64,000 nt of DNA from Dryomyza anilis (taxonomy: Eukaryota; Arthropoda; Insecta; Diptera; Dryomyzidae), in assembly GCA_951804985.1 (NCBI GenBank), contig OX638133.1, positions 30,901,963-30,965,962 on the forward strand. Reading direction: 5' to 3'. The stretch's first letter is position 1. Each line of letters starts with the position of its first letter. The translations under genes and the position numbers were made by a program. The notes beneath the pieces are model-generated. The model was not told where the DNA came from. It did no database searches and was given only the letters and a program-made list of their open reading frames with translations. Shown here piece by piece: positions 24,244-36,500 of the stretch.

Positions 24244-27200
24244 ATAGACATTTAATGCATAATTTTTCATTGTTAATTTGATATAATTCGATCGGTGGGT
24301 TCCGGAAAAATAAGGTTTTGAAAATCGATTTTTAAACATTTTCTTTAATTGGCCGTAACTCCTAAACGGAGCGTCCTAGAGGGTCGAAAGAAGGCGCATT
24401 TTATCGACATTTAATGCATAATTTTTCATTGTTAATTTGATATAATTCGATCGGTGGGTTCCGGAATAATAAGGTTTTGAAAATCGATTTTTAAACATTT
24501 TCTTTAATTGGCCGTAACTGCTAAACGGAGCGTCCTAGAGGGTCGAAAGTAGGCGCATTTTATAGACATTCAATGCATAATTTTTCATTGTTAATTTGAT
24601 ATAATGCGATCGGTGGGTTCCGGAATAATAAGGTTTTGAAAATAGATTTTTAAACATTTTCTTTTATTGGCCGTAACTCCTAAACGGAGCGTCCTAGAGG
24701 GTCGAAAGTAGGCGCATTTTATAGACATTTAATGCATAATTTTTCATTGTAAATTTCATATAATTCGATCGGTGGGTTCCGGAATAATAAGGTTTTGAAA
24801 ATCGATTTTTAAACATTTTCTTTAATTGGCCGTAACTGCTAAACGGAGCGTCCTAGAGGGTCGAAAGTAGGCGCATTTTATAGACATTTAATGCATAATT
24901 TTTCATTGTTAATTTGATATAATTCGATCGGTGCGTTCCGGAATAATAAGGTTTTGAAAATCGATTTTTAAACATTTTCTTTAATTGGCCGTAACTCCTA
25001 AACGGAGCGTCCTAGAGGGTCGAAAGTAGGCGCATTTTATAGACATTTAATGCATAATTTTTCATTGTAAATTTCATATAATTCGATCGGTGGGTTCCGG
25101 AATAATAAGGTTTTGAAAATCGATTTTTAAACATTTTTTTAATTGGCCGTAACTCCTAAACGGAGCGTCCTAGAGGGTCGAAAGTAGGCGCATTTTATAG
25201 ACATTTAATGCATAATTTTTCATTGTAAATTTCATATAATTCGATCGGTGGGTTCCGGAATAATAAGGTTTTGAAAATCGATTTTTAAACATTTTCTTTA
25301 ATTGGCCGTAACTGCTAAACGGAGCGTCCTAGAGGGTCGAAAGTAGGCGCATTTTATAGACATTTAATGCATAATTTTTCATTGTTAATTTGATATATTT
25401 CGATCGGTGCGTTCCGGAATAATAAGGTTTTGAAAATCGATTTTTAAACATTTTCTTTAATTGGCCGTAACTCCTAAACGGAGCGTCCTAGAGGGTCGAA
25501 AGTAGGCGCATTTTATAGACATTTAATGCATAATTTTTCATTGTAAATTTCATATAATTCGATCGGTGGGTTCCGGAATAATAAGGTTTTGAAAATCGAT
25601 TTTTAAACATTTTCTTTAATTGGCCGTAACTCCTAAACGGAGCGTCCTAGAGGGTCGAAAGTAGGCGCATTTTATCGACATTTAATGCATAATTTTTCAT
25701 TGCAAATTTCATATAATTCGATCGGTGGGTTCCGGAATAATAAGGTTTTGAAAATCTTTAATTGGCCGTAACTCCTAAACGGAGCGTCCTAGAGGGTCGA
25801 AAGTAGGCGCATTTTATAGACATTTAATGCATAATTTTTCATTGTAAATTTCATATAATTCGATCGGTGGGTTCCGGAATAATAAGGTTTTGAAAATCGA
25901 TTTTTAAACATTTTCTTTAATTGGCCGTAACTGCTAAACGGAGCGTCCTAGAGGGTCGAAAGTAGGCGCATTTTATAGACATTTAATGCATAATTTTTCA
26001 TTGTTAATTTGATATAATTCGATCGGTGCGTTCCGGAATAATAAGGTTTTGAAAATCGATTTTTAAACATTTTCTTTAATTGGCCGTAACTCCTAAACGG
26101 AGCGTCCTAGAGGGTCGAAAGTAGGCGCATTTTATAGACATTTAATGCATAATTTTTCATTGTAAATTTCATATAATTCGATCGGTGGGTTCCGGAATAA
26201 TAAGGTTTTGAAAATCGATTTTTAAACATTTTTTTAATTGGCCGTAACTCCTAAACGGAGCGTCCTAGAGGGTCGAAAGTAGGCGCATTTTATAGACATT
26301 TAATGCATAATTTTTCATTGTAAATTTCATATAATTCGATCGGTGGGTTCCGGAATAATAAGGTTTTGAAAATCGATTTTTAAACATTTTCTTTAATTGG
26401 CCGTAACTGCTAAACGGAGCGTCCTAGAGGGTCGAAAGTAGGCGCATTTTATAGACATTTAATGCATAATTTTTCATTGTTAATTTGATATAATTCGATC
26501 GGTGCGTTCCGGAATAATAAGGTTTTGAAAATCGATTTTTAAACATTTTCTTTAATTGGCCGTAACTCCTAAACGGAGCGTCCTAGAGGGTCGAAAGTAG
26601 GCGCATTTTATAGACATTTAATGCATAATTTTTCATTGTAAATTTCATATAATTCGATCGGTGGGTTCCGGAATAATAAGGTTTTGAAAATCGATTTTTA
26701 AACATTTTTTTAATTGGCCGTAACTCCTAAACGGAGCGTCCTAGAGGGTCGAAAGTAGGCGCATTTTATAGACATTTAATGCATAATTTTTCATTGTAAA
26801 TTTCATATAATTCGATCGGTGGGTTCCGGAATAATAAGGTTTTGAAAATCGATTTTTAAACATTTTCTTTAATTGGCCGTAACTGCTAAACGGAGCGTCC
26901 TAGAGGGTCGAAAGTAGGCGCATTTTATAGACATTTCGTTTGGTGGGTTCCGGAATAATAAGGTTTTGAAAATCGATTTTTAAACATTTTCTTTAATTGG
27001 CCGTAACTCCTAAACGGAGCTTTTTATAGACATTCAATGCATAATTTTTCATTGTTAATTTGATATAATTCGATCGGTGCGTTCCGGAATAATAAGGTTT
27101 TGAAAATCGATTTTTAAACATTTTCTTTAATTGGCCGTAACTCCTAAACGGAGCGTCCTAGAGGGTCGAAAGTAGGCGCATTTTATAGACATTTAATGCA

Positions 27201-30200
27201 TAATTTTTCATTGTAAATTTCATATAATTCGATCGGTGGGTTCCGGAATAATAAGGTTTTGAAAATCGATTTTTAAACATTTTCTTTAATTGGCCGTAAC
27301 TGCTAAACGGAGCGTCCTAGAGGGTCGAAAGTAGGCGCATTTTATAGACATTTCGTTTGGTGGGTTCCGGAATAATAAGGTTTTGAAAATCGATTTTTAA
27401 ACATTTTCTTTAATTGGCCGTAACTCCTAAACGGAGCTTTTTATAGACATTTAATGCATAATTTTTCATTGTTAATTTGATATAATTCGATCGGTGGGTT
27501 CCGGAAAAATAAGGTTTTGAAAATCGATTTTTAAACATTTTCTTTAATTGGCCGTAACTCCTAAACGGAGCGTCCTAGAGGGTCGAAAGAAGGCGCATTT
27601 TATAGACATTTCGTTCGGTGGGTTCCGGAATAATAAGGTTTTGAAAATCGATTTTTAAACATTTTCTTTAATTGGCCGTAACTCCTAAACGGAGCGTCCT
27701 AGAGGGTCGAAAGTAGGCGCATTTTATAGACATTTCGTTCGGTGGGTTCCGGAATAATAAGGTTTTGAAAATCGATTTTTAAACATTTTCTTTAATTGGC
27801 CTTAACTCCTAAACGGAGCGTCCTAGAGGGTCGAAAGTAGGCGCATTTTATAGACATTTCGTTCGGTGGGTTCCGGAATAATAAGGTTTTGAAAATAGAT
27901 TTTTAAACATTTTCTTTAATTGGCCGTAACTCCTAAACGGAGCGTCCTAGAGGGTCGAAAGTAGGCGCATTTTATAGACATTCAATGCATAATTTTTCAT
28001 TGTTAATTTGATATAATTCGATCGGTGGGTTCCGGAATAATAAGGTTTTGAAAATCGATTTTTAGACATTTTCTTTAATTGGCCTTAACTCCTAAACGGA
28101 GCGTCCTAGAGGGTCGAAAGTAGGCGCATTTTATAGACATTTCGTTCGGTGGGTTCCGGAATAATAAGGTTTTGAAAATAGATTTTTAAACATTTTCTTT
28201 TATTGGCCGTAACTGCTAAACGGAGCGTCCTAGAGGGTCGAAAGAAGGCGCATTTTATAGACATTTCGATCGGTGGGTTCCGGAATAATAAGGTTTTGAA
28301 AATCGATGTTTAAACATTTTCTTTAATTGGCCGTAACTCCTAAACGGAGCGTCCTAGAGGGTCGAAAGTAGGCGCATTTTATAGACATTTCGTTCGGTGG
28401 GTTCCGGAATAATAAGGTTTTGAAAATCGATTTTTAAACATTTTCTTTAATTGGCCGTAACTGCTAAACGGAGCGTCCTATAGACATTTAATGCATAATT
28501 TTTCATTGTAAATTTCATATAATTCGATCGGTGGGTTCCGGAATAATAAGGTTTTGAAAATCGATTTTTAAACATTTTTTTAATTGGCCGTAACTCCTAA
28601 ACGGAGCGTCCTAGAGGGTCGAAAGTAGGCGCATTTTATAGACATTTAATGCATAATTTTTCATTGTAAATTTCATATAATTCGATCGGTGGGTTCCGGA
28701 ATAATAAGGTTTTGAAAATCGATTTTTAAACATTTTCTTTAATTGGCCGTAACTGCTAAACGGAGCGTCCTAGAGGGTCGAAAGTAGGCGCATTTTATAG
28801 ACATTTCGTTTGGTGGGTTCCGGAATAATAAGGTTTTGAAAATCGATTTTTAAACATTTTCTTTAATTGGCCGTAACTCCTAAACGGAGCTTTTTATAGA
28901 CATTCAATGCATAATTTTTCATTGTTAATTTGATATAATTCGATCGGTGGGTTCCGGAATAATAAGGTTTTGAAAATCGATTTTTAAACATTTTCTTTAA
29001 TTGGCCGTAACTCCTAAACGGAGCTTTTTATAGACATTTAATGCATAATTTTTCATTGTTAATTTGATATAATTCGATCGGTGGGTTCCGGAAAAATAAG
29101 GTTTTGAAAATCGATTTTTAAACATTTTCTTTAATTGGCCGTAACTCCTAAACGGAGCGTCCTAGAGGGTCGAAAGAAGGCGCATTTTATAGACATTTCG
29201 TTCGGTGGGTTCCGGAATAATAAGGTTTTGAAAATAGATTTTTAAACATTTTCTTTAATTGGCCGTAACTCCTAAACGGAGCGTCCTAGAGGGTCGAAAG
29301 TAGGCGCATTTTATAGACATTCAATGCATAATTTTTCATTGTTAATTTGATATAATTCGATCGGTGGGTTCCGGAATAATAAGGTTTTGAAAATCGATTT
29401 TTAGACATTTTCTTTAATTGGCCTTAACTCCTAAACGGAGCGTCCTAGAGGGTCGAAAGTAGGCGCATTTTATAGACATTTCGTTCGGTGGGTTCCGGAA
29501 TAATAAGGTTTTGAAAATAGATTTTTAAACATTTTCTTTAATTGGCCGTAACTCCTAAACGGAGCGTCCTAGAGGGTCGAAAGAAGGCGCATTTTATAGA
29601 CATTTCGTTCGGTGGGTTCCGGAATAATAAGGTTTTGAAAATCGATGTTTAAACATTTTCTTTAATTGGCCGTAACTCCTAAACGGAGCGTCCTAGAGGG
29701 TCGAAAGTAGGCGCATTTTATAGACATTTCGTTCGGTGGGTTCCGGAATAATAAGGTTTTGAAAATCGATTTTTAAACATTTTCTTTAATTGGCCGTAAC
29801 TGCTAAACGGAGCGTCCTAGAGGGTCGAAAGAAGGCGCATTTTATAGACATTTAATGCATAATTTTTCATTGTTAATTTGATATAATTCGATCGGTGGGT
29901 TCCGGAAAAATAAGGTTTTGAAAATCGATTTTTAAACATTTTCTTTAATTGGCCGTAACTCCTAAACGGAGCGTCCTAGAGGGTCGAAAGAAGGCGCATT
30001 TTATAGACATTCAATGCATAATTTTTCATTGTTAATTTGATATAATTCGATCGGTGGGTTCCGGAATAAAAAGGTTTTGAAAATCGATTTTTAAACATTT
30101 TCTTTAATTGGCCGTAACTGCTAAACGGAGCGTCCTAGAGGGTCGAAAGTAGGCGCATTTTATAGACATTTAATGCATAATTTTTCATTGTTAATTTGAT

Positions 30201-30643
30201 ATAATTCGATCGGTGGGTTCCGGAAAAATAAGGTTTTGAAAATCGATTTTTAAACATTTTCTTTAATTGGCCGTAACTCCTAAACGGAGCGTCCTAGAGG
30301 GTCGAAAGAAGGCGCATTTTATAGACATTCAATGCATAATTTTTCATTGTTAATTTGATATAATTCGATCGGTGGGTTCCGGAATAATAAGGTTTTGAAA
30401 ATCTTTAATTGGCCGTAACTCCTAAACGGAGCGTCCTAGAGGGTCGAAAGTAGGCGCATTTTATAGACATTTAATGCATAATTTTTCATTGTAAATTTCA
30501 TATAATTCGATCGGTGGGTTCCGGAATAATAAGGTTTTGAAAATCGATTTTTAAACATTTTCTTTAATTGGCCGTAACTCCTAAACGGAGCGTCCTAGAG
30601 GGTCGAAAGTAGGCGCATTTTATCGACATTTAATGCATAATTT
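24244..30643 (+). repeat. Mosaic satellite with a 476-bp trimer
   Basis: Units here carry TTGTTAATTTGATATAA and AACTGCTAAACGG variants. The CGGTGCGTTCC marker at 24,929, 25,405, 26,024 and 26,500 gives spacings of 476, 619 and 476. The 476-bp unit is three L monomers with one base missing (CATTTTTTTAATTGG). The 619 spacing is 476 plus one inserted 143-bp monomer. Several units lack 25 bp of the core (GGAGCTTTTTATAGAC, about 27,015, 27,434, 28,887 and 29,019). S units with CGTTTGG occur, and GACATTTCGATCGG at 28,260 is a second unmutated S form. Confidence 0.82.
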
Positions 30644-33595
30644 TTCATTGTAAATTTCATATAATTCGATCGGTGGGTTCTGGAATAATAAGGTTTTGAA
30701 AATCGATTTTTAAACATTTTCTTTAATTGGCCGTAACTCCTAAACATTTTATAGACATTTAATGCATAATTTTTCATCGGTCGGTGGGTTCCGGAATAAT
30801 AAGGTTTTGAAAATCGCATTTTACAGACATTTCGATCGGTGGGTTCCGGAATAATAAGGTTTTGAAAATCGATTTTTAAACATTTTCTTTAATTGGCCGT
30901 AACTCCTAAACGGAGCGTCCTAGAGGGTCGAAAGTAGGCGCATTTTATCGACATTTAATGCATAATTTTTCATTGCAAATTTCATATAATTCGATCGGTG
31001 GGTTCCGGAATAATAAGGTTTTGAAAATCTTTAATTGGCCGTAACTCCTAAACGGAGCGTCCTAGAGGGTCGAAAGTAGGCGCATTTTATAGACATTTAA
31101 TGCATAATTTTTCATTGTAAATTTCATATAATTCGATCGGTGGGTTCCGGAATAATAAGGTTTTGAAAATCGATTTTTAAACATTTTCTTTAATTGGCCG
31201 TAACTCCTAAACGGAGCGTCCTAGAGGGTCGAAAGTAGGCGCATTTTATCGACATTTAATGCATAATTTTTCATTGTAAATTTCATATAATTCGATCGGT
31301 GGGTTCCGGAATAATAAGGTTTTGAAAATCTTTAATTGGATTAATCGACATTTAATGCATAATTTTTTGAAAATCTTTAATTGGCCGTAACTCCTAAACG
31401 GAGCGTCCTAGAGGGTCGAAAGTAGGCGCATTTTATAGACATTTAATGCATAATTTTTCATTGTAAATTTCATATAATTCGATCGGTGGGTTCCGGAATA
31501 ATAAGGTTTTGAAAATCGATTTTTAAACATTTTCTTTAATTGGCCGTAACTCCTAAACGGAGCGTCCTAGAGGGTCGAAAGTAGGCGCATTTTATATACA
31601 TTTAATGCATAATTTTTCATTGTTAATTTGATATAATTCGATCGGTGGGTTCCGGAAAAATAAGGTTTTGAAAATCGATTTTTAAACATTTTCTTTAATT
31701 GGCCGTAACTCCTAAACGGAGCGTCCTAGAGGGTCGAAAGTAGGCGCATTTTATAGACATTTAATGCATAATTTTTCATTGTAAATTTCATATAATTCGA
31801 TCGGTGGGTTCCGGAATAATAAGGTTTTGAAAATCGATTTTTAAACATTTTCTTTAATTGGCCGTAACTCCTAAACGGAGCGTCCTAGAGGGTCGAAAGT
31901 AGGCGCATTTTATAGACATTTAATGCATAATTTTTCATTGTAAATTTCATATAATTCGATCGGTGGGTTCCGGAAAAATAAGGTTTTGAAAATCGATTTT
32001 TAAACATTTTCTTTAATTGGCCGTAACTCCTAAACGGAGCGTCCTAGAGGGTCGAAAGTAGGCGCATTTTATCGACATTTAATGCATAATTTTTCATTGC
32101 AAATTTCATATAATTCGATCGGTGGGTTCCGGAATAATAAGGTTTTGAAAATCTTTAATTGGCCGTAACTCCTAAACGGAGCGTCCTAGAGGGTCGAAAG
32201 TAGGCGCATTTTATAGACATTTAATGCATAATTTTTCACTGTAAATTTCATATAATTCGATCGGTGGGTTCCGGAATAATAAGGTTTTGAAAATCGATTT
32301 TTAAACATTTTCTTTAATTGGCCGTAACTCCTAAACGGAGCGTCCTAGAGGGTCGAAAGTAGGCGCATTTTATAGACATTTAATGCATAATTTTTCATTG
32401 TAAATTTCATATAATTCGATCGGTGGGTTCCGGAATAATAAGGTTTTGAAAATCGATTTTTAAACATTTTCTTTAATTGGCCGTAACTCCTAAACGGAGC
32501 GTCCTAGAGGGTCGAAAGTAGGCGCATTTTATAGACATTTAATGCATAATTTTTCATTGTTAATTTGATATAATTCGATCGGTGGGTTCCGGAAAAATAA
32601 GGTTTTGAAAATCGATTTTTAAACATTTTCTTTAATTGGCCGTAACTCCTAAACGGAGCGTCCTAGAGGGTCGAAAGTAGGCGCATTTTATAGACATTTC
32701 GTTTGGTGGGTTCCGGAATAATAAGGTTTTGAAAATCGATTTTTAAACATTTTCTTTAATTGGCCGTAACTCCTAAACGGAGCGTCCTAGAGGGTCGAAA
32801 GTAGGCGCATTTTATCGACATTTAATGCATAATTTTTCATTGCAAATTTCATATAATTCGATCGGTGGGTTCCGGAATAATAAGGTTTTGAAAATCGATT
32901 TTTAAACATTTTCTTTAATTGGCCGTAACTCCTAAACGGAGCGTCCTAGAGGGTCGAAAGTAGGCGCATTTTATAGACATTTAATGCATAATTTTTCATT
33001 GTAAATTTCATATAATTCGATCGGTGGGTTCCGGAATAATAAGGTTTTGAAAACGGAGCGTCCTAGAGGGTCGAAAGTAGGCGCATTTTATCGACATTTA
33101 ATGCATAATTTTTCATTGCAAATTTCATATAATTCGATCGGTGGGTTCCGGAATAATAAGGTTTTGAAAATCGATTTTTAAACATTTTCTTTAATTGGCC
33201 GTAACTCCTAAACGGAGCGTCCTAGAGGGTCGAAAGTAGGCGCATTTTATAGACATTTAATGCATAATTTTTCATTGTAAATTTCATATAATTCGATCGG
33301 TGGGTTCCGGAATAATAAGGTTTTGAAAATCGATTTTTAAACATTTTCTTTAATTGGCCGTAACTCCTAAACGGAGCGTCCTAGAGGGTCGAAAGTAGGC
33401 GCATTTTATAGACATTTAATGCATAATTTTTCATTGTTAATTTGATATAATTCGATCGGTGGGTTCCGGAAAAATAAGGGTTTGAAAATCGAATTTTAAA
33501 CATTTTCTCTAATTGGCCGTAACTCCTAAACGGAGCGTCCTAGAGGGTCGAAAGTAGGCGCATTTTATAGACATTTAATGCATAATTTTTCATCC
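30644..33595 (+). repeat. Composite satellite block, copy 2, and following L units
   Basis: Positions 30,644-31,247 repeat 23,640-24,243. After that the units are mostly L with TTGTAAATTTC or TTGCAAATTTC. Some carry TTTATCGACATTT in place of TTTATAGACATTT. There are broken units near 31,335-31,370 (TTAATTGGATTAATCGAC) and 33,050 (TTTTGAAAACGGAGCG). One unit at 33,585-33,605 has a doubled core fragment (CATCCTAGAGCGTCCTAGAG). Confidence 0.82.
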
Positions 33596-36500
33596 TAGAG
33601 CGTCCTAGAGGGTCGAAAGTAGGCGCATTTTATAGACATTCAATGCATAATTTTTCATTGTTAATTTGATATAATTCGATCGGTGCGTTCCGGAATAATA
33701 AGGTTTTGAAAATCGATTTTTAAACATTTTCTTTAATTGGCCGTAACTCCTAAACGGAGCTTTTTATAGACATTTAATGCATAATTTTTCATTGTTAATT
33801 TGATATAATTCGATCGGTGGGTTCCGGAAAAATAAGGGTTTGAAAATCGAATTTTAAACATTTTCTCTAATTGGCCGTAACTCCTAAACGGAGCGTCCTA
33901 GAGGGTCGAAAGTAGGCGCATTTTATAGACATTTAATGCATAATTTTTCATCGGTCGGTGGGTTCCGGAATAATAAGGTTTTGAAAATCGATTTTTAAAC
34001 ATTTTCTTTAATTGGCCGTAACTCCTAAACGGAGCGTCCTAGAGGGTCGAAAGTAGGCGCATTTTATCGACATTTAATGCATAATTTTTCATTGTTAATT
34101 TGATATAATTCGATCGGTGGGTTCCGCAAAAATAAGGTTTTGAAAATCGATTTTTAAACATTTTCTTTAATTGGCCGTAACTCCTAAACGGAGCGTCCTA
34201 GAGGGTCGAAAGTAGGCGCATTTTATAGACATTTAATGCATAATTTTTCATTGTTAATTTGATATAATTCGATCGGTGGGTTCCGGAAAAATAAGGGTTT
34301 GAAAATCGAATTTTAAACATTTTCTTTAATTGGCCGTAACTCCTAAACGGAGCGTCCTAGACGGTCGAAAGTAGGCGCATTTTATAGACATTTAATGCAT
34401 TATTTTTCATTGTTAATTTGATATAATTCGATATAAAACTCCTAAACGGAGCGTCCTAGAGGGTCGAAAGTAGGCGCATTTTATAGACATTTAATGCATT
34501 ATTTTTCATTGTTAATTTGATATAATCGGTGGGTTCCGGAATAATAAGGTTTTGAAAATCGATTTTTAAACATTTTCTTTAATTGGCCGTAACTCCTAAA
34601 CGGAGCGTCCTAGAGGGTCGAAAGTAGGCGCATTTTATAGACATTTAATGCATAATTTTGCACTGTAAATTTCATTTAATTCGATCGGTGGGTTCCGGAA
34701 TAATAAGGTTTTGAAAATCGATTTTTAAACATTTTCTTTAATTGGCCGTAACTGCTAAACGGAGCGTCCTAGAGGGTCGAAAGTAGGCGCATTTTATAGA
34801 CATTTAATGCATTATTTTTCATTGTTAATTTGATATAATTCGATCGGTGGGTTCCGGAATAATAAGGTTTTGAAAATCGATTTTTAAACATTTTCTTTAA
34901 TTGGCTGTAACTCCTAAACGGAGCGTCCTAAAGGGTCGAAAGTAGGCGCATTTTATAGACATTTAATGCATTATTTTTCATTGTTAATTTGATATAATTC
35001 GATCGGTGGGTTCCGGAATAATAAGGTTTTGAAAATCGATTTTTAAACATTTTCTTTAATTGGCTGTAACTCCTAAACGGAGCGTCCTAGAGGGTCGAAA
35101 GTAGGCGCATTTTATAGACATTTAATGCATTATTTTTCATTGTTAATTTGATATAATTCGATCGGTGGGTTCCGGAATAATAAGGTTTTGAAAATCGATT
35201 TTTAAACATTTTCTTTAATTGGCTGTAACTCCTAAACGGAGCGTCCTAGAGGGTCGAAAGTAGGCGCATTTTATAGACATTTCGTTCGGTGGGTTCCGGA
35301 ATAATAAGGTTTTGAAAATCGATTTTTAAACATTTTCTTTAATTGGCCGTAACTCCTAAACGGAGCGTCCTAGAGGGTCGAAAGTAGGCGCATTTTATAG
35401 ACATTTAATGCATTATTTTTCATTGTTAATTTGATATAATTCGATCGGTGGGTTCCGGAATAATAAGGTTTTGAAAATCGATTTTTAAACATTTTCTTTA
35501 ATTGGCCGTAACTCCTAAACGGAGCGTCCTAGAGGGTCGAAAGTAGGCGCATTTTATAGACATTTAATGCATTATTTGTCATTGTTAATTTGATATAATT
35601 CGATCGGTGGGTTCCGAAATAATAAGGTTTTGAAAATCGAGTTTTAAACATTTTCTTTAATTGGCCGTAACTCCTAAACGGAGCGTCCTAGAGGGTCGAA
35701 AGTAGGCGCATTTTATAGACATTTAATGCATTATTTTTCATTGTTAATTTGATATAATTCGATCGGTGGGTTCCGGAATAATAAGGTTTTGAAAATCGAT
35801 TTTTAAACATTTTCTTTAATTGGCCGTAACTCCTAAACGGAGCGTCCTAGAGGGTCGAAAGTAGGCGCATTTTATAGACATTTAATGCATTATTTTTCAT
35901 TGTTAATTTGATATAATCGGTGGGTTCCGGAATAATAAGGTTTTGAAAATCGATTTTTAAACATTTTCTTTAATTGGCTGTAACTCCTAAACGGAGCGTC
36001 CTAGAGGGTCGAAAGTAGGCGCATTTTATAGACATTTCGTTCGGTGGGTTCCGGAATAATAAGGTTTTGAAAATCGATTTTTAAACATTTTCTTTAATTG
36101 GCCGTAACTCCTAAACGGAGCGTCCTAGAGGGTCGAAAGTAGGCGCATTTTATAGACATTTAATGCATTATTTGTCATTGTTAATTTGATATAATTCGAT
36201 CGGTGGGTTCCGAAATAATAAGGTTTTGAAAATCGAGTTTTAAACATTTTCTTTAATTGGCCGTAACTCCTAAACGGAGCGTCCTAGAGGGTCGAAAGTA
36301 GGCGCATTTTATAGACATTTAATGCATTATTTTTCATTGTTAATTTGATATAATCGGTGGGTTCCGGAATAATAAGGTTTTGAAAATCGATTTTTAAACA
36401 TTTTCTTTAATTGGCCGTAACTCCTAAACGGAGCGTCCTAGAGGGTCGAAAGTAGGCGCATTTTATAGACATTTAATGCATAATTTTGCACTGTAAATTT

